Positions 37,434 to 45,944 of a stretch of 64,000 nt of DNA are shown here, in pieces (the stretch's first letter is position 1; each line of letters starts with the position of its first letter). The translations under genes and the position numbers were made by a program. The notes beneath the pieces were generated by a model, which searched no databases, was not told the origin of the DNA, and was given only the letters and a program-made list of their open reading frames with translations. Source of the stretch: Lachnospiraceae bacterium (GTDB lineage: Bacteria > Bacillota > Clostridia > Lachnospirales > Lachnospiraceae); assembly GCA_017463255.1 (NCBI GenBank), contig JAFTPP010000002.1, positions 1-64,000 of the forward strand, written 5' to 3'.

Positions 37434-39464
37434 TTATCTACGCTCACTTACAATTGCATAGTAAGCATTTGATGTTATTTTATATACCAGTGCATATACC
37501 AGGGCAAACACAAAATAAGTAGCCAATGATACAACAATCATCAATGACAGGTTATTTAGATTAAACAACTGTAACAACCTAAATACAAGCGGAAATGCAA
37601 AGGAAAGATGCACTCCTGCCGCCAATAGCGGTAAAAAGAATACTGTTAACACCTGGGAATTAATGCACTTCTTAATATCCCTTTTCATCATACCTACTTT
37701 TTGCATGACTTCAAACCGGTTTCTATCCTCATAGCCTTCCGAAATCTGTTTATAATAAATAATCAAAACCGCTGCAAATAAAAAGACAATACTTAACAAA
37801 ATGCCCACAAAGAACAATCCGCTGTATAAACCGAAAAATTCTGCCTTACCTTCTGCCCTGCTGTCGATAGAAAAATAATAGCTTCCGTCTTCATTATGGA
37901 TTACGATATCAGACATATTTTTACGTAACACATCATACACGGCAATTTCTTCTTCATCAGATCCGGCTACATCAAATCCATAATTCCAATACAGCTCTGC
38001 CAAGTGGTCACCATACTCGCTTTCATATTTCATAAGAGGTGCCATTACGGCTTCAAACTCATCCGTAATAACCGTAACTGCAGGAATCATCTGCATTGCA
38101 AGTTCTCCCGAAATCATCATTTTATCTACGACTTTTTTGACCTTAAGAGTATCTGCTCCTTCAATCGTAAAGGTATCTCCATTATACTCCGCATTCAGGC
38201 AATGAAGCAAACACTCCCCTTGTCCCAAAGTATAGTCTGTTCCATGCAAGCGATTATACTCTGATAATGGCAGAATCTGAATATATACCAAACTGCTTAC
38301 TGTATCAAAGGAAAACTGGGCATGTGCCTGCTGATCTACCAAAACTCCTGTTTTGGTAAGTAACCCCGAAATGCCTGCGTTTGCATAATAGGATTCCTTT
38401 TCAACGTCTTTTACATACTGCGATATGGTATTTTTATAATGTGAAAATGTTTCTTCCTTAAATTCATCCAGTGTAGGAACCGGAAGCTTTAAAGAAATCT
38501 CATTAGGATATCTTCTGTTATAAGAATCCTCTGCCCCGATATATAAGCTTACTGTAGAAGAAAGCATTACCAAAACCATGGTCAGTAGAATACAAATGGA
38601 TGCAAGTCCTGCCCCGTTTCTCTTCATTCTGTATACCATGGAAGATACTGATACAAAATGATTTGCTTTATAATAGTATTTCTTATTTTTCTGTAATAAT
38701 TTGCAAAATGCTACGGAGCCTGCCACAAACACCATATATGTTGCAATGATAACCATAATAACAGCAATAAAAAACCAAACCATTGCTGATAACGGATTTT
38801 CAATAGATACGGCAATATAATATGCCACTGCCAAAAGAATTACTCCAAGAAGCGCTACCAACCAGTTCGCCTTCGGTGCTTTTTCACCCACCTGACTGCT
38901 ACGTAACAGTTCTAAGGGATTACTTCTTCTGATTTTAATCAATGAATGAAGAAACAGTACCAAATAGATGCCTGAAAAGTACAGAATTGCATCATAAATA
39001 ACCCCTGCTTCCAAGCGGAAACTATATTCTATTTCCTGATCCATTAAATTGAGCATTCCAAGTTCGGCAACTTTGGAAAGTGCTCCGCCCAAAAAAAGAC
39101 CAATTATAATGGCAACCAGTGCCGACATCAGATTTTCAAAAAATACAATACGGCCAAGGTTCTTTTTATCCATTCCAAGAATGTTATATAACCCAAATTC
39201 TTTATATCTTTGGCGTACCAAAAATGAATTACTGTAAAAAAGAAAGATTAACGCAAAGACTAAGATGATCTTACTTCCTAAAGGTAGCATCATACGCAAG
39301 GTAGCGCCACCCTTCATGTACCTTAGTAACTCCATTTCACTTAAAAAAGTTACAATGTAAAACATCATTACCATAACGATACCGGTAATAAAATACGGCA
39401 GATAAAGCCTTTTGTTTTTGCGGATTCCATCCACTGCAAGCTTAGAATAAAACCCTAATCTCAT
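37434..39464 (-). CDS. BceB-type ABC permease
   Basis: A 676-residue FtsX-superfamily permease with about ten membrane helices: four in the first 230 residues, then others, with a large extracellular domain at about 320-530. It matches BceB, the peptide-sensing resistance permease. It overlaps the BceA stop by 4 bases (ATGA). With BceA and the two-component genes it forms a flux-sensing bacitracin/lantibiotic detoxification module. The actual peptide is not evident from sequence. Confidence 0.9.
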   Translation of the reverse strand: MRLGFYSKLAVDGIRKNKRLYLPYFITGIVMVMMFYIVTFLSEMELLRYMKGGATLRMMLPLGSKIILVFALIFLFYSNSFLVRQRYKEFGLYNILGMDKKNLGRIVFFENLMSALVAIIIGLFLGGALSKVAELGMLNLMDQEIEYSFRLEAGVIYDAILYFSGIYLVLFLHSLIKIRRSNPLELLRSSQVGEKAPKANWLVALLGVILLAVAYYIAVSIENPLSAMVWFFIAVIMVIIATYMVFVAGSVAFCKLLQKNKKYYYKANHFVSVSSMVYRMKRNGAGLASICILLTMVLVMLSSTVSLYIGAEDSYNRRYPNEISLKLPVPTLDEFKEETFSHYKNTISQYVKDVEKESYYANAGISGLLTKTGVLVDQQAHAQFSFDTVSSLVYIQILPLSEYNRLHGTDYTLGQGECLLHCLNAEYNGDTFTIEGADTLKVKKVVDKMMISGELAMQMIPAVTVITDEFEAVMAPLMKYESEYGDHLAELYWNYGFDVAGSDEEEIAVYDVLRKNMSDIVIHNEDGSYYFSIDSRAEGKAEFFGLYSGLFFVGILLSIVFLFAAVLIIYYKQISEGYEDRNRFEVMQKVGMMKRDIKKCINSQVLTVFFLPLLAAGVHLSFAFPLVFRLLQLFNLNNLSLMIVVSLATYFVFALVYALVYKITSNAYYAIVSERR

Positions 39465-40225
39465 CTTCCCTCACCACCCATCGTAATCATAGTAAGGGCA
39501 TCGGAAATCATCTGATACATCTGCTGTGCATTATGATTTCCGCGGTAAATCTGATGGAACACCTCTCCATCCTTGATAAATAAAACTCTTCCCGCATGGC
39601 TGGCAGCTTTTACAGAATGGGTTACCATTAAGATTGTCTGACCGTTTTCATTAATTTCACCAAATAAGCGTAACAATTCATCCGATGCTTTTGAATCCAA
39701 TGCTCCCGTAGGTTCATCTGCAAGCACTAACTTAGGATTTGTAATCAAAGCTCTTGCAACTGCCACACGCTGTTTTTGACCGCCTGAAATTTCATAAGGA
39801 TATTTTTTTAATAACTCCTCAATGCCTAACTGCTTGGCAATCGGGACTAATCTTTCTTTCATCTGCCCATGAGGCTTTCCTGCCAATACCATGGGAAGAA
39901 AGATATTATCCTCAACCGAAAATGTATCTAACAGATTAAACTCCTGAAACACAAAACCTAAGTGTTCTCTACGGAACGCAGCCATTTTCTCTTCCTTAAT
40001 GGTTGATAACTCCATATCCCCTAAGATAACGCTTCCCTCTGTAGGTCTGTCAATAGCCGCCAAAATATTCAATAAGGTAGTTTTTCCCGAACCGGATTCA
40101 CCCATAATGGCTACATATTCACCCTGTTCTACTTCAAAATTGACATTTTTCAATGCCTCTACCTTGTTTCCTCCAAAACGTGGACTATACACCTTTTTTA
40201 ATCCACTTACCTTTAAAATACTCAT
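39461..40225 (-). CDS. BceA-type ABC ATPase
   Basis: A 254-residue ATPase of the LolD/BceA family: Walker A GESGSGKTTL near 42, Q-loop FVFQEFNLL, signature ISGGQKQRVAVARAL, Walker B VLADEPTGALDS and the H-loop VTHSVK. An AAAAGGAGG precedes the ATG at 40225; the frame extends 12 residues further without a site. Upstream is a palindrome matching BceR-like operators, so the abc pair is likely induced by the response regulator. Confidence 0.93.
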   Translation of the reverse strand: MSILKVSGLKKVYSPRFGGNKVEALKNVNFEVEQGEYVAIMGESGSGKTTLLNILAAIDRPTEGSVILGDMELSTIKEEKMAAFRREHLGFVFQEFNLLDTFSVEDNIFLPMVLAGKPHGQMKERLVPIAKQLGIEELLKKYPYEISGGQKQRVAVARALITNPKLVLADEPTGALDSKASDELLRLFGEINENGQTILMVTHSVKAASHAGRVLFIKDGEVFHQIYRGNHNAQQMYQMISDALTMITMGGEGR

Positions 40226-40316
40226 TGTTTGAATCCTCCTTTTGTTTTCTAAAAAAATCATACCAAAAGAAAGATTTGTATCCCATCGATTCCTCTTACA
40301 AATCCCCCTTCAAATC

Positions 40317-40330
40317 TTACGTTTTTGTAA
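40317..40330. promoter_or_regulatory. predicted BceR-type operator
   Basis: TTACG-TTTT-TGTAA, an inverted repeat that matches the known BceR-like consensus TNACA-N4-TGTAA with one mismatch. It lies just downstream of the kinase stop codon and about 90 bases before bceA, the expected position for activation of the transporter genes. A TATGAT box sits further downstream. Confidence 0.65.
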
Positions 40331-40335
40331 GAAGT

Positions 40336-41316
40336 CTATTCATAATTCCCTTTTTCTCTTTTTAATTCCAAAATAACGCATGTCCCAACTCCCGGTTGTG
40401 ACTCTACTTTAATCCCGTGTCCCAGCTTGGTACAAATACGTTTACAAAGATATAAGCCGATACCACTTGCCTTTTTATCCAGGCGTCCGTTATATCCCGT
40501 ATACCCGTGTTCAAAAATACGGGGAATATCTTCCGGGGCAATTCCGATTCCCGTATCTATAATGCGCAATTGTTTTTCTTTGCCTGCTTCAATGGTAATG
40601 CTTCCTGATTTTGTATATTTTAAGGCATTGGATAATATCTGTTCTATAACAAAAAGCAACCATTTTTCATCCGTAAGCACCGTTTCATTTAAGGGCTCAT
40701 AGATTAATCTGATTTTCCGTTCAATAAACTCGCCTGCAAACCGCTTTATTCCCTGTTTTATAATGCTGTCCAAATCATATTCTTTAAAAAGATAATCTGA
40801 ATTTTCCGAATCCATCCGCAAAAATGCCATTACCATTTCCACATACTGCTCTATGCGGAATAAATCCGATGAAAGCTTCCTTGACAATTCACTGTCTTCA
40901 TTTTGCAGATGTAAACCCATTGATGCAATGGGGGTTTTAATCTGGTGTGCCCACACACTGTAATATTCCATCATGTCCGAAAAACGTTGCCCCGTGCGGT
41001 TGCGTAATTCACATTCTTCTTCCACAAGCAATTCTATGATTCTTTCATAAGACTTACTAATCACATCTTCGCTAAGGGGCAATTTATTCTCCACAATATC
41101 TGCCGCACTGTTAATATCATTTAACTTATTACACTTTTCCTTAACACGGTAATAGTCTATTACAACAAAAACCACGCCTAATATCAAACATAAAAAGCAT
41201 GGATACCATACTGCTTTTAACGGAAGCCTGTAAAGAATAAAAGAACATAAAAATATGACAAAAAACAGCATTGCCATAATAAATACCCGTAAGCGCAGTC
41301 TCAAATATGCTCTCAT
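40336..41316 (-). CDS. BceS-type intramembrane-sensing histidine kinase
   Basis: A 326-residue kinase with two membrane helices (about 12-30 and 36-54) joined by a loop of only a few residues, the hallmark of intramembrane-sensing kinases that take their signal from the BceAB transporter. The H-box HQIKTP has the phospho-acceptor at about His124, and the ATPase part has an N-box (NALKYTKSG) and G-boxes (DTGIGIAPEDIP, GIGLYLCKRI). It is 10 bases downstream of the regulator gene. Confidence 0.92.
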   Translation of the reverse strand: MRAYLRLRLRVFIMAMLFFVIFLCSFILYRLPLKAVWYPCFLCLILGVVFVVIDYYRVKEKCNKLNDINSAADIVENKLPLSEDVISKSYERIIELLVEEECELRNRTGQRFSDMMEYYSVWAHQIKTPIASMGLHLQNEDSELSRKLSSDLFRIEQYVEMVMAFLRMDSENSDYLFKEYDLDSIIKQGIKRFAGEFIERKIRLIYEPLNETVLTDEKWLLFVIEQILSNALKYTKSGSITIEAGKEKQLRIIDTGIGIAPEDIPRIFEHGYTGYNGRLDKKASGIGLYLCKRICTKLGHGIKVESQPGVGTCVILELKREKGNYE

Positions 41317-41326
41317 TTTTATACTC

Positions 41327-42001
41327 CTACCCCTCTATTATGTATCCGACTCCGAATTTAGTAGTAATAAAATCATTTAGTCCCGCATTTTCAAGTTTTT
41401 TACGCAATCGGTTTACATTAACGGATAGCGTATTTTCATCTACAAAGCTGTCAGTCTGCCACAGTTTTTCCATAAGCTTCTCTCTGCTTACCACTTTTCC
41501 CTTATTCTCCATTAACACCAGTAAAATACGATACTCATTCTTGGATAATTCAATCTTTTCATCCTGATAAGTCAATGTACTGTCACCGGTATTAAGTAAG
41601 GCTCCGCGATGCTCCATAACAGGAACCGCTCCCCCAAAATCATAGGTACGGCGTAATAATGCCTGTACCTTTGCCATCAAAACACTTTGATCAAAGGGCT
41701 TGGCAATAAAGTCATCCGCCCCCATATTCATTGCCATAATCATATTCATATTATCCGATGCACTGGACAAAAAAATAATGGGCGTCTTAGAAACTTTACG
41801 GATTTCGCTACACCAATGATACCCATTAAAAAACGGCAACCCGATATCCATAATAACCAAATGGGGTTGAATCCCTGCAAATTCAGCCATTACATTTCTA
41901 AAATTATCTACAATGTGAGCCTCAATCTCCCACATTCCTGCCTGTTTTTGAATTGCCTCTGCAATTCCCCTATCATCCTCAACAATTAGCAAACGGTACA
42001 T
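41327..42001 (-). CDS. BceR-type response regulator (OmpR family)
   Basis: A 224-residue regulator: receiver domain with phospho-acceptor Asp52 (LVIMDIGLP), switch residues Thr/Ser in SSAS and Lys in AKPFD, then a winged helix (about 130-222). It is the first gene of the four-gene bce order (R, S, A, B). A perfect extended -10 lies just upstream. Confidence 0.93.
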   Translation of the reverse strand: MYRLLIVEDDRGIAEAIQKQAGMWEIEAHIVDNFRNVMAEFAGIQPHLVIMDIGLPFFNGYHWCSEIRKVSKTPIIFLSSASDNMNMIMAMNMGADDFIAKPFDQSVLMAKVQALLRRTYDFGGAVPVMEHRGALLNTGDSTLTYQDEKIELSKNEYRILLVLMENKGKVVSREKLMEKLWQTDSFVDENTLSVNVNRLRKKLENAGLNDFITTKFGVGYIIEG

Positions 42002-42027
42002 AGCTTCCTCCCCTTTTCACATTGTCC

Positions 42028-42036
42028 ATTATAGCA
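42028..42036 (-). promoter_or_regulatory. predicted extended -10 of bceR
   Basis: TGCTATAAT, an exact TGnTATAAT extended -10, about 30 bases before the bceR start. The -35 would fall in the rplT terminator and is poor, as is common for extended -10 promoters. Confidence 0.5.
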
Positions 42037-42048
42037 TGGAATTTAAAA

Positions 42049-42077
42049 ACGGCATAGCCTTAAAGGCTACGCCGTCA
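42049..42077 (-). terminator. terminator of infC-rpmI-rplT
   Basis: The stem ACGGCGTAGCC-TTTA-GGCTATGCCGT, followed on the minus strand by TTTTTA, lies 18 bases after the rplT stop. Confidence 0.9.
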
Positions 42078-42094
42078 CATTTTACAAAAATCTA

Positions 42095-42451
42095 TTAAGC
42101 GATTTTGCTCTTAGCAAGTTCTGCTAAAGTCTTGAATCCTTCAGCATCATTAACTGCCATTTCAGCAAGCATCTTTCTGTTCATTTCTACACCTGCAAGT
42201 TTTAAACCATACATGAATTTGCTGTATGATAATCCGTTTAATCTTGCTGCTGCGTTGATACGTGCAATCCATAACTGTCTGAACTGACGTTTTCTTTCTT
42301 TTCTACCTGCATAAGAAGATGTTAAAGCTCTCATTACAGACTGTTTTGCAACTCTGTACTGTTTAGAACGAGCTCCTCTATAACCCTTTGCAAGTTTTAA
42401 AACTCTATTGTGTTTTTTTCTAGCGTTCATTCCGCCTTTAATTCTTGCCAT
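42095..42451 (-). CDS. rplT: 50S ribosomal protein L20
   Basis: A 118-residue L20 of normal length: [24 protein letters not shown] start region, a basic N-terminal helix, and the closing globular domain. It is an early-binding 50S protein and, in Firmicutes, the repressor of this operon through the infC leader. Last gene of the three-gene operon. Confidence 0.98.
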   Translation of the reverse strand: MARIKGGMNARKKHNRVLKLAKGYRGARSKQYRVAKQSVMRALTSSYAGRKERKRQFRQLWIARINAAARLNGLSYSKFMYGLKLAGVEMNRKMLAEMAVNDAEGFKTLAELAKSKIA

Positions 42452-42473
42452 TTCTACTTGTCCTCCTTACGCA

Positions 42474-42671
42474 TTATAAATATGGTAAAATCTTCTTCAT
42501 TGTCTTAACATTTGTTGCATCAACTGTTGTTGCCTTTCTAAGATTTCTCTTAGTCTTAGCTGATTTCTTTGTTAAGATATGTCTCTTATAAGCTTTACTT
42601 CTCTTTAATTTACCGGTTCCTGTTACTTTAAAACGTTTAGCAGCTGCTCTGCTTGTTTTCATTTTTGGCAT
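42474..42671 (-). CDS. rpmI: 50S ribosomal protein L35
   Basis: A 65-residue basic protein with the family signature [20 protein letters not shown]. It lies between infC and rplT, the conserved order. A clear AGGAGG precedes the ATG. Confidence 0.98.
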   Translation of the reverse strand: MPKMKTSRAAAKRFKVTGTGKLKRSKAYKRHILTKKSAKTKRNLRKATTVDATNVKTMKKILPYL

Positions 42672-42718
42672 TGTTAATTCCTCCTGTTATTCTTCGTATA
42701 TTTTAACTGTTCACACGA

Positions 42719-43225
42719 CTAGCGTTTTTCAGTTAAAAACATGGTCATGCTTCTTCCTTCAACTTTTGGTGCCTTTTCAATTGTGCTTACATCAGCAAGT
42801 GCTTCAGCAAAATCATCCAAGATATGTTTGCTGTTAGCCATATGTGCCATCTCTCTACCACGGAAACGTAAGGTTACCTTAACCTTATCTCCCTTAGAAA
42901 GGAACTTTCTGGCAGCATTGATTTTAGTATTCAGATCGTTCGTATCAATGTTTGGAGAAAGACGAATTTCTTTTACTTCGATAACTTTCTGTTTTTTCTT
43001 CGCATCTTTTTCCTTACGTGCCTGCTCATATCTGTATTTACCATAGTCAACAATCTTACATACAGGTGGCTTTGCAGTAGCTACAATCTTCACAAGGTCG
43101 AGTTCTGCTTCCTCTGCAAGCTGTAATGCTTCCTTGATTGACATGACACCGAGCTGTTCTCCGTCGGTTCCAATCACACGCACTTCTTTGTCTCTAATCT
43201 GTTCGTTAATCAATAATTCGCTAAT
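42719..43225 (-). CDS. infC: translation initiation factor IF-3
   Basis: About 168 residues. The N-terminal domain has LINEQIRDKEVRVIGTDGEQ and the C-terminal domain VTLRFRGREMAH. GGAGG is spaced 9 bases before an ATT codon at 43225-43223, which gives I(M)-SELLINEQIRD. This matches the rare AUU start known for infC, used for autoregulation, and there is no nearby ATG. The frame from TTG 43213 would cut off part of the conserved start. IF-3 checks start-codon fidelity and prevents premature 50S joining. Confidence 0.93.
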   Translation of the reverse strand: MSELLINEQIRDKEVRVIGTDGEQLGVMSIKEALQLAEEAELDLVKIVATAKPPVCKIVDYGKYRYEQARKEKDAKKKQKVIEVKEIRLSPNIDTNDLNTKINAARKFLSKGDKVKVTLRFRGREMAHMANSKHILDDFAEALADVSTIEKAPKVEGRSMTMFLTEKR

Positions 43226-43251
43226 AGTATGACACCTCCATCAAAAGAAAA

Positions 43252-43279
43252 TAAAAAAAGTGGATAGTAAACTATCCAC
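43252..43279 (-). terminator. attenuator hairpin in the infC leader
   Basis: The perfect stem GTGGATAGTT / AACTATCCAC with T-run (TTTTTTTATTTTCTTTT) lies between the promoter and infC. Confidence 0.85.
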
Positions 43280-43417
43280 ACTTCACTCCTTCACAACACA
43301 CTACCGGCATCCGAACAATGCCTTTTCAATATGTTATAAAAAATATGAACGCCTGTAAGCCCCATTGCCACAGGGTGAGAGTGGATACTCTACTTGGATT
43401 TCATGTGTTACACACAC
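43280..43417 (-). ncRNA. L20-type autoregulatory leader of infC-rpmI-rplT
   Basis: The minus-strand leader of roughly 190 bases holds a CCTGT...ACAGG hairpin region (CCCTGTGGCAATGGGGCTTACAGG), a GGCAT...ATGCC stem and the terminator at its 3' end. This is the layout of the Firmicutes L20 leader, where excess L20 favours termination. Identity with the Rfam model was not tested. Confidence 0.65.
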
Positions 43418-43423
43418 TAGATA

Positions 43424-43452
43424 AATCTACCATAGGATTTTGCTAGTGTCAA
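43424..43452 (-). promoter_or_regulatory. promoter of infC-rpmI-rplT
   Basis: A consensus TTGACA and TAGATT at 17-base spacing on the minus strand, about 200 bases upstream of the infC start. Confidence 0.75.
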
Positions 43453-43470
43453 GTGGTTTTTTGAAAGTTT

Positions 43471-44112
43471 TTATTCCAACAAATCTTTCATATCGCAAGC
43501 AAGCGCTTGCGCCAAAGCATAAACCGTCTCAATCTGTGCTTTATTAATATCCTTACGCCTTTGCTCATATTCCTGAATGCTTCGTAATGGTATCCCCGAA
43601 AGTACTGCTAACCTACTTTGACTTATCCCTGCATTTTGGCGTAAGATTTTAAGATTACTTTCATTTTTAGCACTCTTATACATCGCATCCATTTTATCAA
43701 CGAATTGACTAATGTCCATTTCATGATACGGGGAATATAATGCACGTACATCTTTGATTGGAACGTATCGGTTAATATCACGAAAACTTTTTCCTGTTTT
43801 CCACTGATAATATGCTAACACATAACCTGTCCAATATTCAATACTCCTATTTATCATGTATGTGGGTTTTTGAGGCATAAATTCCAATATCCCGATTTTT
43901 TCTATCATAATGTCATAAGCAAGTTCTACCCCTGACCTACCGGCCACAACACCCGCATCTCCAGTTTCAAAACGTCCTGCTAACTTAGAATTCAAAAACA
44001 TTTCGTAAAACACTTCTATATCATAACATAGATCATTTACGGCAAAATCCAGCATCCGTGCTAACACTACACGGGCATTTTCAAGATAATTTCTATCGTA
44101 AGCGCAAATCAT
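43471..44112 (-). CDS. Xre-family HTH protein with unknown N-terminal domain (putative antitoxin)
   Basis: A 213-residue protein. The C-terminal part (about 153-213) is a clear Xre helix-turn-helix (LRQNAGISQSRLAVLSGIPL, then EQRRKDINKAQIETVYALAQAL). The N-terminal 145 residues are an unnamed domain with conserved-looking motifs such as 'AGRSGVELAYDIM', 'RSIEYWTGYVLAYYQWKT' and 'YSPYHEMDISQFVD'. The start overlaps the upstream DUF3990 gene by 20 bases, so the two are coupled. It probably neutralises the partner and represses the shared promoter. Confidence 0.8.
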   Translation of the reverse strand: MICAYDRNYLENARVVLARMLDFAVNDLCYDIEVFYEMFLNSKLAGRFETGDAGVVAGRSGVELAYDIMIEKIGILEFMPQKPTYMINRSIEYWTGYVLAYYQWKTGKSFRDINRYVPIKDVRALYSPYHEMDISQFVDKMDAMYKSAKNESNLKILRQNAGISQSRLAVLSGIPLRSIQEYEQRRKDINKAQIETVYALAQALACDMKDLLE

Positions 44113-44770
44113 CAGCCTTCATCTCCTCATCCAATATCTTAGTAATATAAATATCATCCTTTAATCTATGATTCTTAGCCACATCAAGATATTCCCTTCT
44201 TGCATTCTTATCCCGCATTTCTCTTCGCACAAACCATTCCTTTGCACTAACCGGTATCGCCTCTAAAAAACGTATTTTTTCAAAGGCAGCTCTACTTTTT
44301 AACACAACTTGCCAACCAAGCTTTCCTAAATGCATTGCCTCGGCAAGCTGTCTATAAGAAATCGTACCGTTTAGAAAATCCTGTGCAAAAGAAAAATAAC
44401 TATCGTCCGCCCGATATCCTATTATTACATCCGCTTTATGGTAATCTACTGCAAATTGTTGTAGCAAATATGTCTTGGCTTCGTTAGCCAATATCGAGGA
44501 AACATCAAACTCTCTGTTTTCAAGCAATACCGTAAGCCAATGCAGAATGCCATACTCATTCCCATTCAGATTAAGGATTTGCAAATCCGAAAAGTCCACT
44601 TCATAGCAATTGACATATCCGTCTCTGTTATAATTTACGCTCCATTCTTTTGCCATATCAAGATTTTGAGTACAATAAAAACCCAATCCATAATCGTTAT
44701 ATGTTTTTCCGAATCCCCACACCGGCTTCTCAATTATTTTATCTGAACCGTGATATATCATTTTTTTCAT
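44093..44770 (-). CDS. DUF3990 protein, ADP-ribosyltransferase-like (putative toxin)
   Basis: A 225-residue protein. The N-terminal YHGSD (His7) and YNDYGLGFYCT (Tyr32 region) motifs match DUF3990 and resemble the H-Y-x pattern of ADP-ribosyltransferase folds of the diphtheria-toxin/PARP type. A 'EVDFSDLQILNLN' strand and 'DVIIGYRADDSYF' follow. A clean GGAGG precedes the ATG, and the gene is the first of a two-gene unit. Toxin activity and the target are inferred from the family and context; no membrane helix or signal is present. Confidence 0.75.
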   Translation of the reverse strand: MKKMIYHGSDKIIEKPVWGFGKTYNDYGLGFYCTQNLDMAKEWSVNYNRDGYVNCYEVDFSDLQILNLNGNEYGILHWLTVLLENREFDVSSILANEAKTYLLQQFAVDYHKADVIIGYRADDSYFSFAQDFLNGTISYRQLAEAMHLGKLGWQVVLKSRAAFEKIRFLEAIPVSAKEWFVRREMRDKNARREYLDVAKNHRLKDDIYITKILDEEMKADDLRLR

Positions 44771-44787
44771 AACGCACCTCCGTTTTT

Positions 44788-44816
44788 ATTGTACGCTTCC
44801 AAGCGTACTTTGTAAA
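44788..44816 (-). promoter_or_regulatory. promoter of the DUF3990-Xre pair, with operator in the spacer
   Basis: TTTACA and TACAAT at exactly 17-base spacing on the minus strand. The spacer is occupied by the perfect palindrome GTACGCTT-CC-AAGCGTAC (plus-strand 44791-44808), which would put a dimeric HTH repressor directly over the promoter. The leader to the GGAGG is very short. Confidence 0.75.
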
Positions 44817-44892
44817 CACAGAAATATATCTATATAGGTCTTAATCTATAGTTTCGGCATATAATATACCAACCACATTATGAGGCGAAGTT

Positions 44893-45375
44893 ATGCACGA
44901 AATTCCATATAACAGGGACTTGGCTGTAAGCTATGCCCGTAAATGGGCTATGAGCCGTAATCCTTCCTATTATAATTTTGACAAAGTGGGGGGAGACTGT
45001 ACCAATTTTGCGTCCCAGTGCATTTTTGCAGGGTCTAAAACCATGAATTACACCCCCGTCACAGGTTGGTACTATAATTCCTCCTATGACCGCACTGCTT
45101 CCTGGAGTGGTGTTGAATATCTATATAATTTTCTGATAAACAACCGGTCTGTGGGCCCTTATGCCCATGTAGTATCACAAGACGAAGTCCTTCCCGGAGA
45201 TATCATTCAATTAGGAACTGATAATGGTCACTTCTACCACTCACCGGTTATTACAGCAATAGAACCTGTTATCTTAGTAGCTGCACACACGGATGATTCA
45301 CTGGACAGACCCTTAAGTACATATAACTATGACAAGGTTCGTTTTCTGCATATTGATGGAGTAAGAGTATGGTAA
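44893..45375 (+). CDS. amidase-domain protein (Amidase_6-like)
   Basis: A 160-residue protein consisting of one amidase_6-like domain: 'YARKWAMSRNPSYYNFDKVG', GGDCTNFASQC with the catalytic-type Cys near residue 36, and the 'PGDIIQL' and HFYHSPV segments with a His. These resemble the NlpC/P60-like fold often used on cell walls or peptides. No signal peptide is visible, which is unusual for a wall enzyme; a cytosolic or holin-released role is possible. GAGGCGAAG precedes the ATG. Confidence 0.75.
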   Translation: MHEIPYNRDLAVSYARKWAMSRNPSYYNFDKVGGDCTNFASQCIFAGSKTMNYTPVTGWYYNSSYDRTASWSGVEYLYNFLINNRSVGPYAHVVSQDEVLPGDIIQLGTDNGHFYHSPVITAIEPVILVAAHTDDSLDRPLSTYNYDKVRFLHIDGVRVW

Positions 45376-45383
45376 CCTAACGC

Positions 45384-45860
45384 CTATGACTCATTCACAA
45401 GCTTACCCGTCATATGTTCCGGCGTAATTTCTACCAAAAGAGTTGCGCCGGCATATTTTGCGATTTCGTCTTCTATGTAATCTGCATTTTCAGTGAATTT
45501 ATAGCTTAATTTACGGCTGATATCTACTATCCTATCCATATCCGTAACAATGACAGCCCTGCCAAACACAATGACACTTCGAATGTTTAGTGCCCACTCC
45601 CCATCGTTACGATATCCTTCATCATACACGCAAATGGATACCTTATCACATCTTTTAATAGAATCCAGTTTATGCCCTACTTTTCCGCAATGGAAATACA
45701 ATTTTCCGTCTTCTTCATTATAAAAATGATTTACAGGAAATCCATAAGGATATCCCTCATCTCCCATAACAGAAAGGACACCCCGTTTTTCTTTTTTCAA
45801 TATCCCTACACATTCTTCTTTGGTCAGCTGTTGTTTTTTTCTAATCATTTCACGAAACAT
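45384..45860 (-). CDS. pyridoxamine 5'-phosphate oxidase-like flavoprotein
   Basis: A 158-residue split-barrel flavin protein of the PNPOx/NimA-like group: 'KEKRGVLSVMGDEGYPYGFP', 'LYFHCGKVGHKLDSIKRCDK' and 'VIVFGRAVIV'. GGGAGG precedes the ATG. Members bind FMN or F420 and have varied roles, including nitroimidazole resistance; the role here is unknown. It is convergent with the amidase gene. Confidence 0.85.
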   Translation of the reverse strand: MFREMIRKKQQLTKEECVGILKKEKRGVLSVMGDEGYPYGFPVNHFYNEEDGKLYFHCGKVGHKLDSIKRCDKVSICVYDEGYRNDGEWALNIRSVIVFGRAVIVTDMDRIVDISRKLSYKFTENADYIEDEIAKYAGATLLVEITPEHMTGKLVNES

Positions 45861-45899
45861 ATTTTTCCTCCCTTTTGCTTCTTACCCTCAAAACACAAC

Positions 45900-45928
45900 A
45901 ACCGGACGAGGCTCTCCTCATCCGGTCA
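45900..45928 (-). terminator. terminator of the DUF1540 gene
   Basis: The stem ACCGGATGAGG-AGAG-CCTCGTCCGGT lies just after the DUF1540 gene on the minus strand. The following stretch (TGTTGTGTTTTG) is only moderately T-rich. Confidence 0.7.
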
Positions 45929-45944
45929 TCGGTATTTGAAAGAA

